From the NCBI RefSeq assembly GCF_947090775.1, contig NZ_OX352321.1, positions 620,001 to 684,000 of the forward strand: a stretch of DNA of 64,000 nt, given 5' to 3'. Origin of the DNA: Pseudarthrobacter sp. MM222. GTDB lineage: Bacteria; Actinomycetota; Actinomycetes; Actinomycetales; Micrococcaceae. Position numbers and translations under genes: made by a program. The notes below the pieces were generated by a model. That model was not told where the DNA came from. It saw only the letters and a program-made list of their open reading frames with translations, and ran no database searches. Positions 15,920-24,961 of the stretch are shown piece by piece (position 1 is the first letter of the stretch; each line of letters begins with the position of its first letter).

Positions 15920-17488
15920 TCAGCAGACGGTGTTGTCCGCGGGTGTCTTGCCGTCCACCAGGTAGCTGTCCACGGCGTTGCCGATGCACTCGTTGGAACG
16001 GCCGTAGGCGGTGTGGCCCTCGCCCTTCCAGGTCAGCAGGGAAGCCTTGCCGAGCTGCTTGCGCAGCGCGCTGGCCAACTCCACGGGAGTGGCCGGGTCC
16101 CCGGTGGTACCGATCACCACGATATCGGTTGAGCCGGTGTACTCTACGGGGGCCGGGGTCCGGGTGCTCTTGTAGGGCCAGTCCTTGCAGTTGCTCCCGC
16201 TGTAGGCGAAGTAGTAGCCCATGGTCGGGGAGTCCTGACGGAGCTTCTCTTCGTCGGCGCGCATGCCGGCCGTGTCCGTCACCATGGGGTGGTCCAGGCA
16301 GCTGATGGCGTTGAACGCGAACGTGCTGTTCGACGAGTAGGTCCCGTTGGGTTCACGGTCGGCGTTGAAGTCCGCCAGCCGCTGGAGCTGCGACGGGTCG
16401 CCCTTCAGGATCTGGTCCAGGGCTTGGGTGAGGATGGGCCAGTTGTCGTCGTTGTAGAGCGGAACGATGATCCCCGTGACCACGTTCGACGCCGAGACGA
16501 TCCGGCCGTCCCGTGCCTTCATCGGGTTCGTTTCCACTGCGGCAATCACATCGCGGATCTGCTGGAGGCCGTCGTCGACGCTGCCACTCAGCGGGCACCC
16601 GCTTCCCTGCTGGCAACGCTCCACGTAGGCGCGGAGCGCCTTCTCGAACGCCTTCGCCTGTGCGCTCGTGAGCTCCTCGGCGGTGATCGACGGATCGAGG
16701 GCTCCATCCAGGACCATCCGGCCCACGTTGTCCGGGAACAGCGAGGCGTAGGTGGAGCCGAGGAATGTCCCGTAGGAATAGCCAAGGTAGTTCAGCTTCT
16801 TGTCGTTGACCCCGGCGCGCAGGATGTCGAGGTCCTTGGCCGCGCTCACGGTGTCGACGTGGCCCAGGAGCGCGCCGGTCTTTTCCGCGCATTTGTCTGC
16901 GATCGCCTTGTTGTCGGCGAGGGCTGCTGCCAGGCCGGCGTCGGTGTCCAGGGCGTAGATCTTGGCGCGGTAGGCGTCGCGTTCCGGGTCGGTGAGGCAG
17001 GTGACGGGAGCGGAGCGTTTCACACCCCGCGGGTCGAAACCGACGATGTCATAGTTCGCGCGGACCTTATCCGAGATGTTCGTGGCACCGGCGTCCCTGA
17101 CGAAGTCGTACCCGGAGCCGCCGGGGCCCCCCGGGTTGACCAGCAGGCTGCCCATTTTTGCGGACTTGGTGGGAAGTTTGATGGCGGCGATTTCGATGCT
17201 TTCCCCGTCAGGCTTGCTGTAATCCAGCGGGACCTTGATTTTGGCGCACTGGAAGTCAGCCTCGCACGGCGTCCAGTCGACCTGCTGCGAGTAGAAACTG
17301 CGCAGCTCGGCCGGGGCCGCCGCAGCGATAGCCGGATCGGGCTGCCCCGGGTTGGCGTCCTTGGACCCGCCGTCCCCACCGAAGAGGCTGCACGAGGCAA
17401 GCACCAGGGCCAGGGCCATGGCGCCGACAGCCCGCATACCGATCGCTACGGACCGGAATCTGGCGGGCACGGGTCGTGCAGACTTCAT
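15920..17488 (-). CDS. alpha/beta-hydrolase lipoprotein, tripeptidyl-aminopeptidase type
   Basis: Secreted, membrane-anchored serine peptidase of the S33 (SlpD/SlpE, TAP) group, 522 residues. The signal peptide ends in the lipobox LVLASC (Cys33). The hydrolase fold shows the oxyanion strand VNPGGPGGSG, the nucleophile elbow GYSYG with Ser238, and GFDPRGVKRSAPV before it. A C-terminal TAP-like domain contains GTTGDPATPVELA (acidic residue) and GEGHTAYGRS (His). ATG 17488 is chosen because GAGGAG sits just upstream; longer starts would bury the signal peptide. It probably removes N-terminal tripeptides outside the cell. Confidence 0.92.
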   Translation of the reverse strand: MKSARPVPARFRSVAIGMRAVGAMALALVLASCSLFGGDGGSKDANPGQPDPAIAAAAPAELRSFYSQQVDWTPCEADFQCAKIKVPLDYSKPDGESIEIAAIKLPTKSAKMGSLLVNPGGPGGSGYDFVRDAGATNISDKVRANYDIVGFDPRGVKRSAPVTCLTDPERDAYRAKIYALDTDAGLAAALADNKAIADKCAEKTGALLGHVDTVSAAKDLDILRAGVNDKKLNYLGYSYGTFLGSTYASLFPDNVGRMVLDGALDPSITAEELTSAQAKAFEKALRAYVERCQQGSGCPLSGSVDDGLQQIRDVIAAVETNPMKARDGRIVSASNVVTGIIVPLYNDDNWPILTQALDQILKGDPSQLQRLADFNADREPNGTYSSNSTFAFNAISCLDHPMVTDTAGMRADEEKLRQDSPTMGYYFAYSGSNCKDWPYKSTRTPAPVEYTGSTDIVVIGTTGDPATPVELASALRKQLGKASLLTWKGEGHTAYGRSNECIGNAVDSYLVDGKTPADNTVC

Positions 17489-17568
17489 GCGGTTCTCCTC
17501 AGAGGGTTGGAACGGGGCGACTTTACCGGCTGCATCAGACCGGGCGGACGGGTGCGGCACTGGCAACG

Positions 17569-18711
17569 TCAGATGAGGCTGCTGGCCATGGACTCGATGG
17601 CCAGCAGTGGAGCAACGTTGGTTGTTGTGATCCTTTTCCGGGCCTTGTTAATGGCGTCCATCCGGGCAAGGGTCGTCTCCGCGCTGGAAAGTCGGGCGAA
17701 CTCAACGAGTTCGCTCCTGAGTTCAACGTTGACGAGTTCAACAGCGTTCCCCATCTGGATGACGAGCACATCCCGATAAAAGGACAGCAGGTCGGTCAGC
17801 GTTCGGTCAAGGGAATCCGTTACGGAACGTTTGGCACGGCGTTTCTGGTCGTCCTCGAGTTGTTTGACCTGGGCGCGCATGGCCGGGGGCAGGGTTCCGC
17901 TTTCCGGTGCGCCGAGCGTGGCAAGGAGCGCGATCTTCTCGGCGGCATCGCGTTCATCGTTGGAGCTGTTGGCTTCCTCGGTGGCAATCTTCACCAGCTT
18001 TTCCGCCATCAGAACCGCGGCTGTGACGCCACGGAGCCCCAGCGGGAACCGGACGGTTTCGAGCCGGCGCTGCCGGGCGTCCGGATCGCGGGCCAGCCGC
18101 CGGGCGATGCCGACATGGCTCTGCGCCGCGCGGGCCGCACGCTCCGCCACGGCAAGGTCCACGCCGTCGCGCTTGACCAGCAGGGCCGCGACGTCGGCGG
18201 CGGGCGGCAGGCGCAGGGCCACGGCCCGGCAGCGCGAGCGGATAGTGACCAGCACATCCGCCGGGGACGGCGCGCAGAGCATCCAAACGGTACGCGGTGT
18301 GGGTTCCTCGATAGCCTTGAGCAGCACGTTCGTGGTGCGTTCGGCCATCCGGTCCGCGTCCTCCACGACGATGATGCGCCACCTGGCCGAGGACGGCCGG
18401 TTTCCGGCGGTGGCGACCAGTTCGCGGGCCTCGTCGATGGTGATGGTGACCTTCTCGGTCCGGACGAACGCCACGTCCGAATGCGTTTCCCCGAGGATGG
18501 TCCGGCATGCGGCGCATTCCCCGCAGCCGCGCAACCTGAGATCCTCCTGGTCGCAGTTCAGGGCCGCGGCAAATGCCTTCGCCGCGTTGGAGCGGCCGGA
18601 CCCTGGCGGGCCGGTGAAAAGCCAGGCATGGTTGAGTCCTTCGCCCTGGGCCGCCTGCCGCAATTGGGCGACGACGGCGGGCTGGCCCTGGAGGTCGTCC
18701 CAGACGGTCAT
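17569..18711 (-). CDS. holB: DNA polymerase III subunit delta-prime
   Basis: Clamp-loader subunit of the replicative polymerase, 380 residues. An AAA+ P-loop-like GPPGSGRS lies at 34-41. A four-cysteine zinc module has Cys53, Cys63, Cys66 and Cys69. The SRC motif appears as RSRCR, as in clamp loaders. The C-terminal third is helical and variable. The start overlaps the end of tmk by 4 bases, the widely conserved tmk-holB pairing, which indicates coupled translation. Confidence 0.95.
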   Translation of the reverse strand: MTVWDDLQGQPAVVAQLRQAAQGEGLNHAWLFTGPPGSGRSNAAKAFAAALNCDQEDLRLRGCGECAACRTILGETHSDVAFVRTEKVTITIDEARELVATAGNRPSSARWRIIVVEDADRMAERTTNVLLKAIEEPTPRTVWMLCAPSPADVLVTIRSRCRAVALRLPPAADVAALLVKRDGVDLAVAERAARAAQSHVGIARRLARDPDARQRRLETVRFPLGLRGVTAAVLMAEKLVKIATEEANSSNDERDAAEKIALLATLGAPESGTLPPAMRAQVKQLEDDQKRRAKRSVTDSLDRTLTDLLSFYRDVLVIQMGNAVELVNVELRSELVEFARLSSAETTLARMDAINKARKRITTTNVAPLLAIESMASSLI

Positions 18712-19364
18712 GCCGGCACGCTGCCGGACAGGGCCAGCAAGGACGCGACACGTTCGAGGATCCGCGCGGAAATCGCCTCGACCGGCAGGTGCGCGGGCAG
18801 GACCAGGTACTTCTCAGGCCGGGCCGCGGCAAGGTCAAGGAAAGCGGCGCGGATCCGGGCATGGAATTCATCCGCCTCGGATTCCAGCCGGTCCTCCGCG
18901 GCATCTCCCGCGGTGCGGCGGCGCCGGCCAACCGCGGGGTCGACGTCGAGCAGTACCGTGAGGTCCGGCTGGAGTCCGGAGGTGGCCCATTCGTTGATTT
19001 CCCGGACGGCGTCGGTGCCGAGGTCGCGTCCTGCCCCCTGGTAGGCCACCGAGGAGTCGATGTAACGGTCGGTGAGGACGATCTGGCCCTGTTCGAGGGC
19101 GGGCCGGATAACCTGGCTGGCGTGGGCGGCCCGGGAAGCGGCGAAGATCAGGGCTTCGGTATGGGCGTCGATGTGGCCGTGCCCGTGATCCAGCACGAGG
19201 GAACGCAATTTTTCGCCGATCGGAGTGCCACCCGGCTCGCGGGTCCGCAGGACTTTGAAGCCGCGCGCCTCAAGCGCCCCGGCCAGTTCTGCGGTCTGCG
19301 TGGACTTGCCGGCGCCGTCGCCGCCTTCGAAGGCGATAAACAGTCCGGGGTTCTGGGTAGTCAC
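18708..19364 (-). CDS. tmk: thymidylate kinase
   Basis: Cytoplasmic dTMP kinase, making dTDP for DNA synthesis, 218 residues. The P-loop is FEGGDGAGKST (14-21 core). The DRY-type motif TDRYIDSSVAYQGAG begins at 98 and carries the substrate-binding residues, and the LID region is arginine-rich (GRRRRTAGD). Length and motifs fit the family. holB overlaps its stop codon by 4 bases. The minus-strand promoter is probably in the 89 bases between this gene and the divergent cystathionine-synthase-like gene. Confidence 0.96.
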   Translation of the reverse strand: MTTQNPGLFIAFEGGDGAGKSTQTAELAGALEARGFKVLRTREPGGTPIGEKLRSLVLDHGHGHIDAHTEALIFAASRAAHASQVIRPALEQGQIVLTDRYIDSSVAYQGAGRDLGTDAVREINEWATSGLQPDLTVLLDVDPAVGRRRRTAGDAAEDRLESEADEFHARIRAAFLDLAAARPEKYLVLPAHLPVEAISARILERVASLLALSGSVPA

Positions 19365-19453
19365 TGCTCTAGCCTACCGACAATCGCCGGGCGCCGGAGT
19401 GTGCCGGCGTAACGCCTTGGCTGCCCTGCGCGCCGCCGAAGTACCCTGTCACC

Positions 19454-20647
19454 ATGAGTCTTTCCGAAGAGCAGGCAGCCACGCTTTCCGCCGAAACTGT
19501 GGTGGTGGCGTCCGGCCGCCCGCCGCGCACCCGTGACCAGCCAGTCAACCCGCCGCTTGTGCTGTCCTCGACCTATTTCGGCACCGGGCCCCTGGGCGAC
19601 GGCGACCGCGGTTACGGGCGGTATTCCAACCCCACCTGGGACCCGTTCGAGGAGGCCCTCGGCCAGCTCGAAGGCGCCGAGCTCCCCGGACTGCTGTACG
19701 CCTCAGGGCTCGCCGCCGTCAGTTCCGCGTTGTCGCTGGTACCCGCCGGGGGAGTGCTGGTGATGCCGTCCCACAGCTACGCGGGGTCCCTGGTGATGGC
19801 CACGGAGCTGGCCGAGAAGGGCTTCCTGGAACTGCGCACTGTGGACATCACGGATACCGACGCCGTGCTGGAGCAGCTCACGCCGGCGGAGGGAGCAGCA
19901 GCGAGCATGCTCTGGCTGGAGAGCCCGACGAACCCGATGCTCGGCGTCGCCGACATCCGGGCGCTGACCGCGGCCGCCCACGACGCTGGCGCCATTGTTG
20001 TGACGGACAATACGTTCTCGACCCCCTTGGTGCAGCAGCCGCTGTCGCTGGGGTCCGACGTCGTGCTGCATTCCGTGACGAAGTACCTGTCCGGCCATTC
20101 CGACGTCGTGTTGGGCGCCCTCGTGACGTCCGACGCGGGGCTTCGCGCCACGCTGCTGCACCACCGCACCATCCATGGCGGTATCGCCGGACCCTTCGAG
20201 GCGTGGCTGGCCCTGCGCGGACTGCGCACGCTTGCCCTGCGGATTGAGCGTTCGCAGGCGTCGGCGGTTGTCCTCGCGGACCGGCTCAGCACGCATCCGG
20301 GGATAGCCGGTATCCGTTTCCCGGGCCTCGCCTCGGATCCGGGCCACGAGCGGGCAAAGGACCAGATGAAGGGCTTCGGCTCCATCCTCTGTATCGAAGT
20401 CGCGCCGGTAGGCGGAGCGCAGGGCCTGAGCGGGGCAGATGCGGCCGACCGGATGATCCGTGCGCTGCAGCTGTGGTTGCCGGCCACCTCGCTCGGCGGG
20501 GTGGAGTCGCTGATCGAACGGCGTCGCCGGCACGTGGCGGAGCCGGTGAGTGTTCCGGAGAACTTGGTCCGGTTGAGCGTCGGAATCGAGAACGTCGAGG
20601 ACCTTTGGGCCGATTTGGAGCAGGCCCTGGCTACTCTGGACGGCTAG
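19454..20647 (+). CDS. Cys/Met-metabolism PLP enzyme (cystathionine gamma-synthase/lyase type)
   Basis: A 397-residue member of the trans-sulfuration family of pyridoxal-phosphate enzymes. PLP forms a Schiff base with Lys210 in HSVTKYLSGHSD; Asp185 in VVTDNTFSTP binds the pyridine nitrogen. The start has RDQPVNPPLVLSSTYFG and the GRYSNPTWDPFE substrate loop, both conserved in the family. Whether it acts as synthase (cystathionine formation), gamma-lyase or methionine lyase cannot be decided from sequence. No other sulfur genes are adjacent. Confidence 0.92.
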   Translation: MSLSEEQAATLSAETVVVASGRPPRTRDQPVNPPLVLSSTYFGTGPLGDGDRGYGRYSNPTWDPFEEALGQLEGAELPGLLYASGLAAVSSALSLVPAGGVLVMPSHSYAGSLVMATELAEKGFLELRTVDITDTDAVLEQLTPAEGAAASMLWLESPTNPMLGVADIRALTAAAHDAGAIVVTDNTFSTPLVQQPLSLGSDVVLHSVTKYLSGHSDVVLGALVTSDAGLRATLLHHRTIHGGIAGPFEAWLALRGLRTLALRIERSQASAVVLADRLSTHPGIAGIRFPGLASDPGHERAKDQMKGFGSILCIEVAPVGGAQGLSGADAADRMIRALQLWLPATSLGGVESLIERRRRHVAEPVSVPENLVRLSVGIENVEDLWADLEQALATLDG

Positions 20648-20657
20648 GCTGGGGGTT

Positions 20658-21014
20658 ATGGACGGACGCGCGCTTATTTACTATGTCGAAACAGGAATCT
20701 ATCTCCTCCTGGCCTTGGTAGCCCTGGTCATCGAGGTGTGGGCGTTTTTCGATTGCCTGCGCCACAAAGCCCCGGCTTTTGAAGCCGTGTCCAAGCGGAC
20801 CAAGACGTTCTGGCTGGCCCTGACCGGCGGCGCCCTGGCCGTGGGTCTGCTTTCAGTGCTGGGCGGCGGTGGCGGGGGACTCCTCGGCCCGTTGGGCCTG
20901 TTCGGACTCGCCGCCGTAACCGCAGCTTCCGTCTACCTCGCCGATGTCCGCCCTGCCGTCACTGACGCGGGCCGCGGCGGAAACCGCAGCCAGGGACCCT
21001 ACGGCCCCTGGTGA
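20658..21014 (+). CDS. DUF2516 family small membrane protein
   Basis: A 118-residue membrane protein with two or three hydrophobic segments (about 10-32, 50-70 and 78-95), separated by the loop FDCLRHKAPAFEAVSKRTK. A Gly-rich turn divides the last two segments. This pattern and the loop match actinobacterial DUF2516 proteins, whose function is unknown. It starts 10 bases after the preceding PLP-enzyme gene and is probably co-transcribed. Its last 16 bases overlap the convergent methyltransferase gene. Confidence 0.85.
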   Translation: MDGRALIYYVETGIYLLLALVALVIEVWAFFDCLRHKAPAFEAVSKRTKTFWLALTGGALAVGLLSVLGGGGGGLLGPLGLFGLAAVTAASVYLADVRPAVTDAGRGGNRSQGPYGPW

Positions 21015-21871
21015 CCGCCAGGCTGGGCACCCGGCGCGACGGCGTCCCAGGCCACGGTCAGTTCGCCCAGCCGCCATCGCGACGGCCCGTCGTGGACCGG
21101 CCAGCCGGCGTCGAGTAGCCCCCGGCACATCGCGGACCAGCGCTGCCTGTTCCCGAAAGAGGCCAGCGGCGCCGCCTCCAGCCAGGCCTGGTCCATCGCC
21201 GAGAGGTAGGAATGGATCCTTTCGCCCGGCACGTTCCGGTGGATGAGGGCCTTCGGCAACCGTTCGGCCACGTCGGATGGCAGCTCGAAACTGCCGAAGC
21301 GCACTGACAGGGTCAGGCTGAGCGGTCCCTCGGCGTCCAGGGCCACCCACGTGACGCGCCGGCCGATCTCGTCGCAGGTGCCGTCGATAAACAGGCCGCC
21401 GGGCGCGAGCCGGCCCTGCACCAGCAGCCAAATACCGGAAACATCGGCCTCCTCATACTGCCGCAGCACGTTGAAGGCGCGCACCAGCACCGGCCGGCCC
21501 TGCACCGGAAGCTCGAAACCACCGAGCCGGAAGCTGAGGCCCGGCCGTTCCAGTTCTTGCGCCAGCCGGACCCGCTCAGGCTCGATTTCGATGCCGACCA
21601 CCCGGACGTCCGGACGGATCACGGACAGTCGCTCGAAAAGTTCGACGGCGGTGGCCGGGGAAGCACCGTAGCCGAGGTCGACGACGAGGGGGTCGGACGC
21701 CGCACGGAGCCGCCACGCCTGCGGTCCCGTTAACCAGCGGTCCAGCCGCCGCATCCGGTTGGGGTTGGTGGTCCCCCGGGTAACATTGCCCACCGGGCGC
21801 CCGCTGCGGACCGCGCTCTTGGCGCTGCCTCTGATCACGGAGGAGTCCACGCGCTCAGCCTTATGCACCAC
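20999..21871 (-). CDS. class I SAM-dependent methyltransferase (putative)
   Basis: A 290-residue protein with a Rossmann-like methyltransferase core. The SAM-binding motif I is VDLGYGASP at 64-72 and the acidic end of strand 2 is [12 protein letters not shown] basic N-terminal region precedes the core. The substrate is unknown and the C-terminal half shows no recognisable substrate domain. The gene overlaps the convergent DUF2516 gene by 16 bases. The divergent gpmA start lies 92 bases away, so both probably use promoters in the short interval. Confidence 0.78.
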   Translation of the reverse strand: MVHKAERVDSSVIRGSAKSAVRSGRPVGNVTRGTTNPNRMRRLDRWLTGPQAWRLRAASDPLVVDLGYGASPATAVELFERLSVIRPDVRVVGIEIEPERVRLAQELERPGLSFRLGGFELPVQGRPVLVRAFNVLRQYEEADVSGIWLLVQGRLAPGGLFIDGTCDEIGRRVTWVALDAEGPLSLTLSVRFGSFELPSDVAERLPKALIHRNVPGERIHSYLSAMDQAWLEAAPLASFGNRQRWSAMCRGLLDAGWPVHDGPSRWRLGELTVAWDAVAPGAQPGGHQGP

Positions 21872-21963
21872 CAGCCCACCCTATCCCGAGCCCGCGCACG
21901 GACATGTATGGGGCAAATGTAACGCTCGGCACTGGCCCTGACTGCTCCGCTAGGATGAAAACC

Positions 21964-22710
21964 ATGACTTACAAGCTGATTCTGCTGCGCCACGGCCACA
22001 GCGAATGGAACGCCAAGAACCTGTTCACCGGCTGGGTGGACGTTGACCTGAATGACCAGGGCCGCGCTGAAGCGGTTCGCGGCGGCGAGCTTCTCGTGGA
22101 GAACAACATCCTCCCGGACATCCTGTACACCTCGCGGCTGAGGCGGGCCATCAACACGGCCAACCTGACCCTGGAGACGGCCGACCGTGGCTGGATCGAC
22201 GTCAAGCGGGACTGGCGCCTCAACGAACGCCACTACGGTGCCCTGCAGGGCAAGGACAAGGCCCAGACTCTCGCCGAATTCGGCGAAGAGCAGTTCATGC
22301 TGTGGCGCCGGTCCTACGACACCCCGCCGCCGCCCCTCGCCGACGACTCCGAGTTCTCCCAGGCGGGCGATCCCCGGTACGCCGATTTGGGCGATGACCT
22401 TCCGCGCACCGAGTGCCTCAAGGACGTCCTCATCCGTCTCATGCCGTACTGGGAATCGGACATCAAGGAGGACCTGAAGGCAGGGAAGACCGTCCTGGTC
22501 ACGGCCCACGGCAACTCGCTCCGCGCACTGGTCAAGCACCTGGACGGCATCAGCGACGAGGACATCGCCGGCCTGAACATTCCCACCGGCATCCCGCTGG
22601 TCTACGAACTGGACGAGAACTTCGCACCGCTTAAGCCGGGCGGCACGTACCTCGACCCGGAGGCCGCTGCCGAGGCGATCCAGGCAGTCGCCAACCAGGG
22701 CAAGAAGTAG
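21964..22710 (+). CDS. gpmA: 2,3-bisphosphoglycerate-dependent phosphoglycerate mutase
   Basis: Glycolytic enzyme interconverting 3- and 2-phosphoglycerate, 248 residues. The phosphohistidine motif [18 protein letters not shown] places His10 in the RHG signature. [14 protein letters not shown] carries the substrate-binding Glu, and [14 protein letters not shown] the second active-site His. ATG 21964 gives the standard N-terminus; an ATG at 21955 is possible but adds only three residues. A bidirectional hairpin follows, separating it from convergent phoU. Confidence 0.97.
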   Translation: MTYKLILLRHGHSEWNAKNLFTGWVDVDLNDQGRAEAVRGGELLVENNILPDILYTSRLRRAINTANLTLETADRGWIDVKRDWRLNERHYGALQGKDKAQTLAEFGEEQFMLWRRSYDTPPPPLADDSEFSQAGDPRYADLGDDLPRTECLKDVLIRLMPYWESDIKEDLKAGKTVLVTAHGNSLRALVKHLDGISDEDIAGLNIPTGIPLVYELDENFAPLKPGGTYLDPEAAAEAIQAVANQGKK

Positions 22711-22751
22711 AGTCCACGCCACCACGCAACAGGGCAATAAAGCAATGACGA

Positions 22752-22782
22752 GCGGCCGGTCACCTCAAAGATGACCGGCCGC
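22752..22782. terminator. bidirectional terminator between gpmA and phoU
   Basis: An 11-bp perfect stem pairs GCGGCCGGTCA (22752-22762) with TGACCGGCCGC (22772-22782) around a 9-base loop. It lies between two convergent genes. There is no clear T-run, so termination strength is uncertain. Confidence 0.65.
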
Positions 22783-22816
22783 CGTCGTACGCTGCGCCGT
22801 CCTGCCGGCGCGGGCG

Positions 22817-23479
22817 TCAGCTGTGTTCGATGCTGTTCGGCTGCCAGGCGCCGGTGACCAGGTACGTCACCTTTTGGGCGACAGAGACGCCGTGGTCGGC
22901 GAAGCGCTCGAAGTATCGGCTGGCCAGCGCGACGTCGACGGTGGTGGCGGGGGATTCCTGCCAGTCACTCCGCGCGATCGCCTTGAACACGCTCAGGTGG
23001 AGATCGTTGACCGCGCTGTTGGCCTTCATGATGTCCCGGGCAACCTCGAGGTTGCGGGTTTCCAGCAGCTCCGTGAGCTTGTTGGCGATCAAGAGGTCCT
23101 GCTCCGCAAAGCTGCGGAACGTCTCCTGCAGCTGGGCGGGAACCACTGCCGCGGGGTAGCGGAGCCGGGCTAGCTGCGCGAGGTGGCGGGCGAGGTCACC
23201 CATGCGCTCCAGTGAGGCGCTCATCCGGAGGGAGCCCACGATCATGCGCAGGTCGCTGGCCACCGGGCCCTGCAGCGCCAGGATGTCGATGGCGCGCTCG
23301 TCGAGGCTGTTCTGCAGGAAGTCGATCCTGGCATCGGCCGCAATGACGTCCTCGGCCAGGTCGATATCGGCGCCCTCGAAGGCCGTTACGGCCTTTTCGA
23401 TGGCCTCGCTGACCAGCTTGGAAATTTCGACGAGCTGTTCACCCACTTGGGTGAGCTCTTCCTGAAAAACCTTACGCAC
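22817..23479 (-). CDS. phoU: phosphate transport system regulator PhoU
   Basis: Cytoplasmic regulator that links the Pst phosphate transporter to the phosphate-sensing kinase, 220 residues. Two helical PhoU repeats are visible. The first has a metal-binding-type ALQGPVASDLRMIVGSLRMS segment with ERMGDLARHL; the second has FERFADHGVSVAQKVTYLV. Start is ATG 23479. It diverges from senX3-regX3, its functional partners, with a shared 198-base control region containing PHO-box-like repeats. No pst genes lie in the window. Confidence 0.96.
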   Translation of the reverse strand: MRKVFQEELTQVGEQLVEISKLVSEAIEKAVTAFEGADIDLAEDVIAADARIDFLQNSLDERAIDILALQGPVASDLRMIVGSLRMSASLERMGDLARHLAQLARLRYPAAVVPAQLQETFRSFAEQDLLIANKLTELLETRNLEVARDIMKANSAVNDLHLSVFKAIARSDWQESPATTVDVALASRYFERFADHGVSVAQKVTYLVTGAWQPNSIEHS

Positions 23480-23576
23480 GTGTGCGTCCTTTCCTTGGAA
23501 ATACTGCCGGCCATGATGGCGGCGGGCCTATTTCGGTTCACCTCTCGGCGCTTCAACTGTCAACTCTTCCAGTCCC

Positions 23577-23616
23577 CGGTGAACTGTTACGTCCCAATAG
23601 GTGAACGTTAGCTGAA
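23577..23616. promoter_or_regulatory. PHO-box-like direct repeats between phoU and senX3
   Basis: Read on the minus strand, GTTCAGC, GTTCACC and GTTCACC occur with starts 11 and 22 bases apart (plus-strand 23610-23616, 23599-23605 and 23577-23583). A weaker unit fills the missing 11-base step. Direct 11-base GTTCACC units are the known binding pattern of actinobacterial PhoP and RegX3. This suggests autoregulation of the phosphate regulon genes on either side. Confidence 0.65.
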
Positions 23617-23677
23617 CCAGTGCCGGATTAGCAGGAGATTTCAGTTTTGGCCGCGGGCCAGAGCATAAGCTGGAGCC

Positions 23678-24961
23678 GTGGATCCAATGCTCATCGGTGT
23701 GATTGCCGGCCTGATCGGCCTCTCGCTTGGCATTTTCGGTGTCCTCGCGTTCCGGGTTAGCGAACAGCAGCGCCAGCTCACGGACATGGAGTTCGACGAC
23801 CCCACCCTCCCGGACGGTGCGGCGGAGGTGCTGGCCGCCGTCGGACGCGCCTTCGTTGTGGTGGACGCGATCGACGGCGTGGTGCGCGCCAGTCCGGCGG
23901 CCTACGCCTACGGCCTGGTACGCGGCCACACCGTGGTGCACGACCAGGTCCTGGAAATGACAGCCCGGGTCCGGCGCGACGGCGTCATCCTCGAGAAACA
24001 GCTTGAGCTGCCCCGCGGCCCGCTGGGCCAGGGCACCATCGTCGTCCAGGTTCGGGCAGCCATGATCGGCGAGGAATACATCCTTTTGCTGGCCGATGAC
24101 CGCACCGAGTTCACCCGCACGGAAGAAGTCCGGAACGACTTCGTCGCCAACGTCTCGCATGAGCTGAAGACCCCCGTGGGCGGCATCTCCCTCCTGGCCG
24201 AAGCGCTGGAGTCCTCCGCGGACGACCCGGAAGCGGTCCGGCGCTTCGCCAAGCGCATGCAAAAGGAATCCGCCAGGCTCGCCGCCCTGGTCCAGGACAT
24301 CATCGAACTGTCACGGCTGCAGGGCGCTAACGTCGCGCAACAGGGGCGGCCGGTGGATATCAACACTGTGGTGTCGGAGGCTGTCGACCGGTCACAGCTG
24401 CCCGCCGAGACCAAGAACATCCAGCTGGTTGTCGGCGGGCGCGCGAAGGCGATGGTCTACGGCGACCAGGACCTGCTCGTGACCGCGCTCCGGAACCTGA
24501 TCGACAACGCCATCCGGTATTCGCCGGAAAACACCCGGGTGGGCGTCGGCGTCCGCGCCAAAGACGGCCTAGTTGCCGTGTCCGTGACGGACCAGGGTGA
24601 AGGGCTCAGCCCTGACGACCAGGAACGCGTTTTTGAACGCTTCTACCGGGTGGACTCTGCCCGGTCCCGGCACACCGGCGGCACGGGCCTGGGCCTGAGC
24701 ATCGTGAAGCACGTCATTTCAAACCACGGCGGCGAAGTGACCGTCTGGTCACAGCCCGGCCAGGGGTCCACGTTCACCATCCGGCTTCCGGAGATGGAGG
24801 GCCAGGACGACGTCGACGCCCCCGGGGCGCGCAAACCGGCGGCCCAGGCCGCCGCCGACGGCCGGCCCGCCGTCCCGTCCGCCGGGCAACCCGCCGTCCC
24901 GCACGGACAACCCCAAAGACGCGACGCCGCAGGCGTCCATGAGCAAGGAGCCAGCGCTTGA
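23678..24961 (+). CDS. senX3: phosphate-responsive sensor histidine kinase SenX3
   Basis: Membrane histidine kinase of 427 residues. One hydrophobic segment (about 4-24) anchors the N-terminus, and a PAS-like domain follows (about 45-145). The HisKA domain carries the phosphoacceptor in ANVSHELKTPVGGI (His161). The ATPase domain has NLIDNAIRYSPENTRV, DQGEGLSPDDQERVFERFYR and GGTGLGLSIVKHV. GTG 23678 is used; the next in-frame start is ATG 23687. A disordered Pro/Ala tail precedes the 4-base overlap with regX3. Confidence 0.94.
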   Translation: MDPMLIGVIAGLIGLSLGIFGVLAFRVSEQQRQLTDMEFDDPTLPDGAAEVLAAVGRAFVVVDAIDGVVRASPAAYAYGLVRGHTVVHDQVLEMTARVRRDGVILEKQLELPRGPLGQGTIVVQVRAAMIGEEYILLLADDRTEFTRTEEVRNDFVANVSHELKTPVGGISLLAEALESSADDPEAVRRFAKRMQKESARLAALVQDIIELSRLQGANVAQQGRPVDINTVVSEAVDRSQLPAETKNIQLVVGGRAKAMVYGDQDLLVTALRNLIDNAIRYSPENTRVGVGVRAKDGLVAVSVTDQGEGLSPDDQERVFERFYRVDSARSRHTGGTGLGLSIVKHVISNHGGEVTVWSQPGQGSTFTIRLPEMEGQDDVDAPGARKPAAQAAADGRPAVPSAGQPAVPHGQPQRRDAAGVHEQGASA

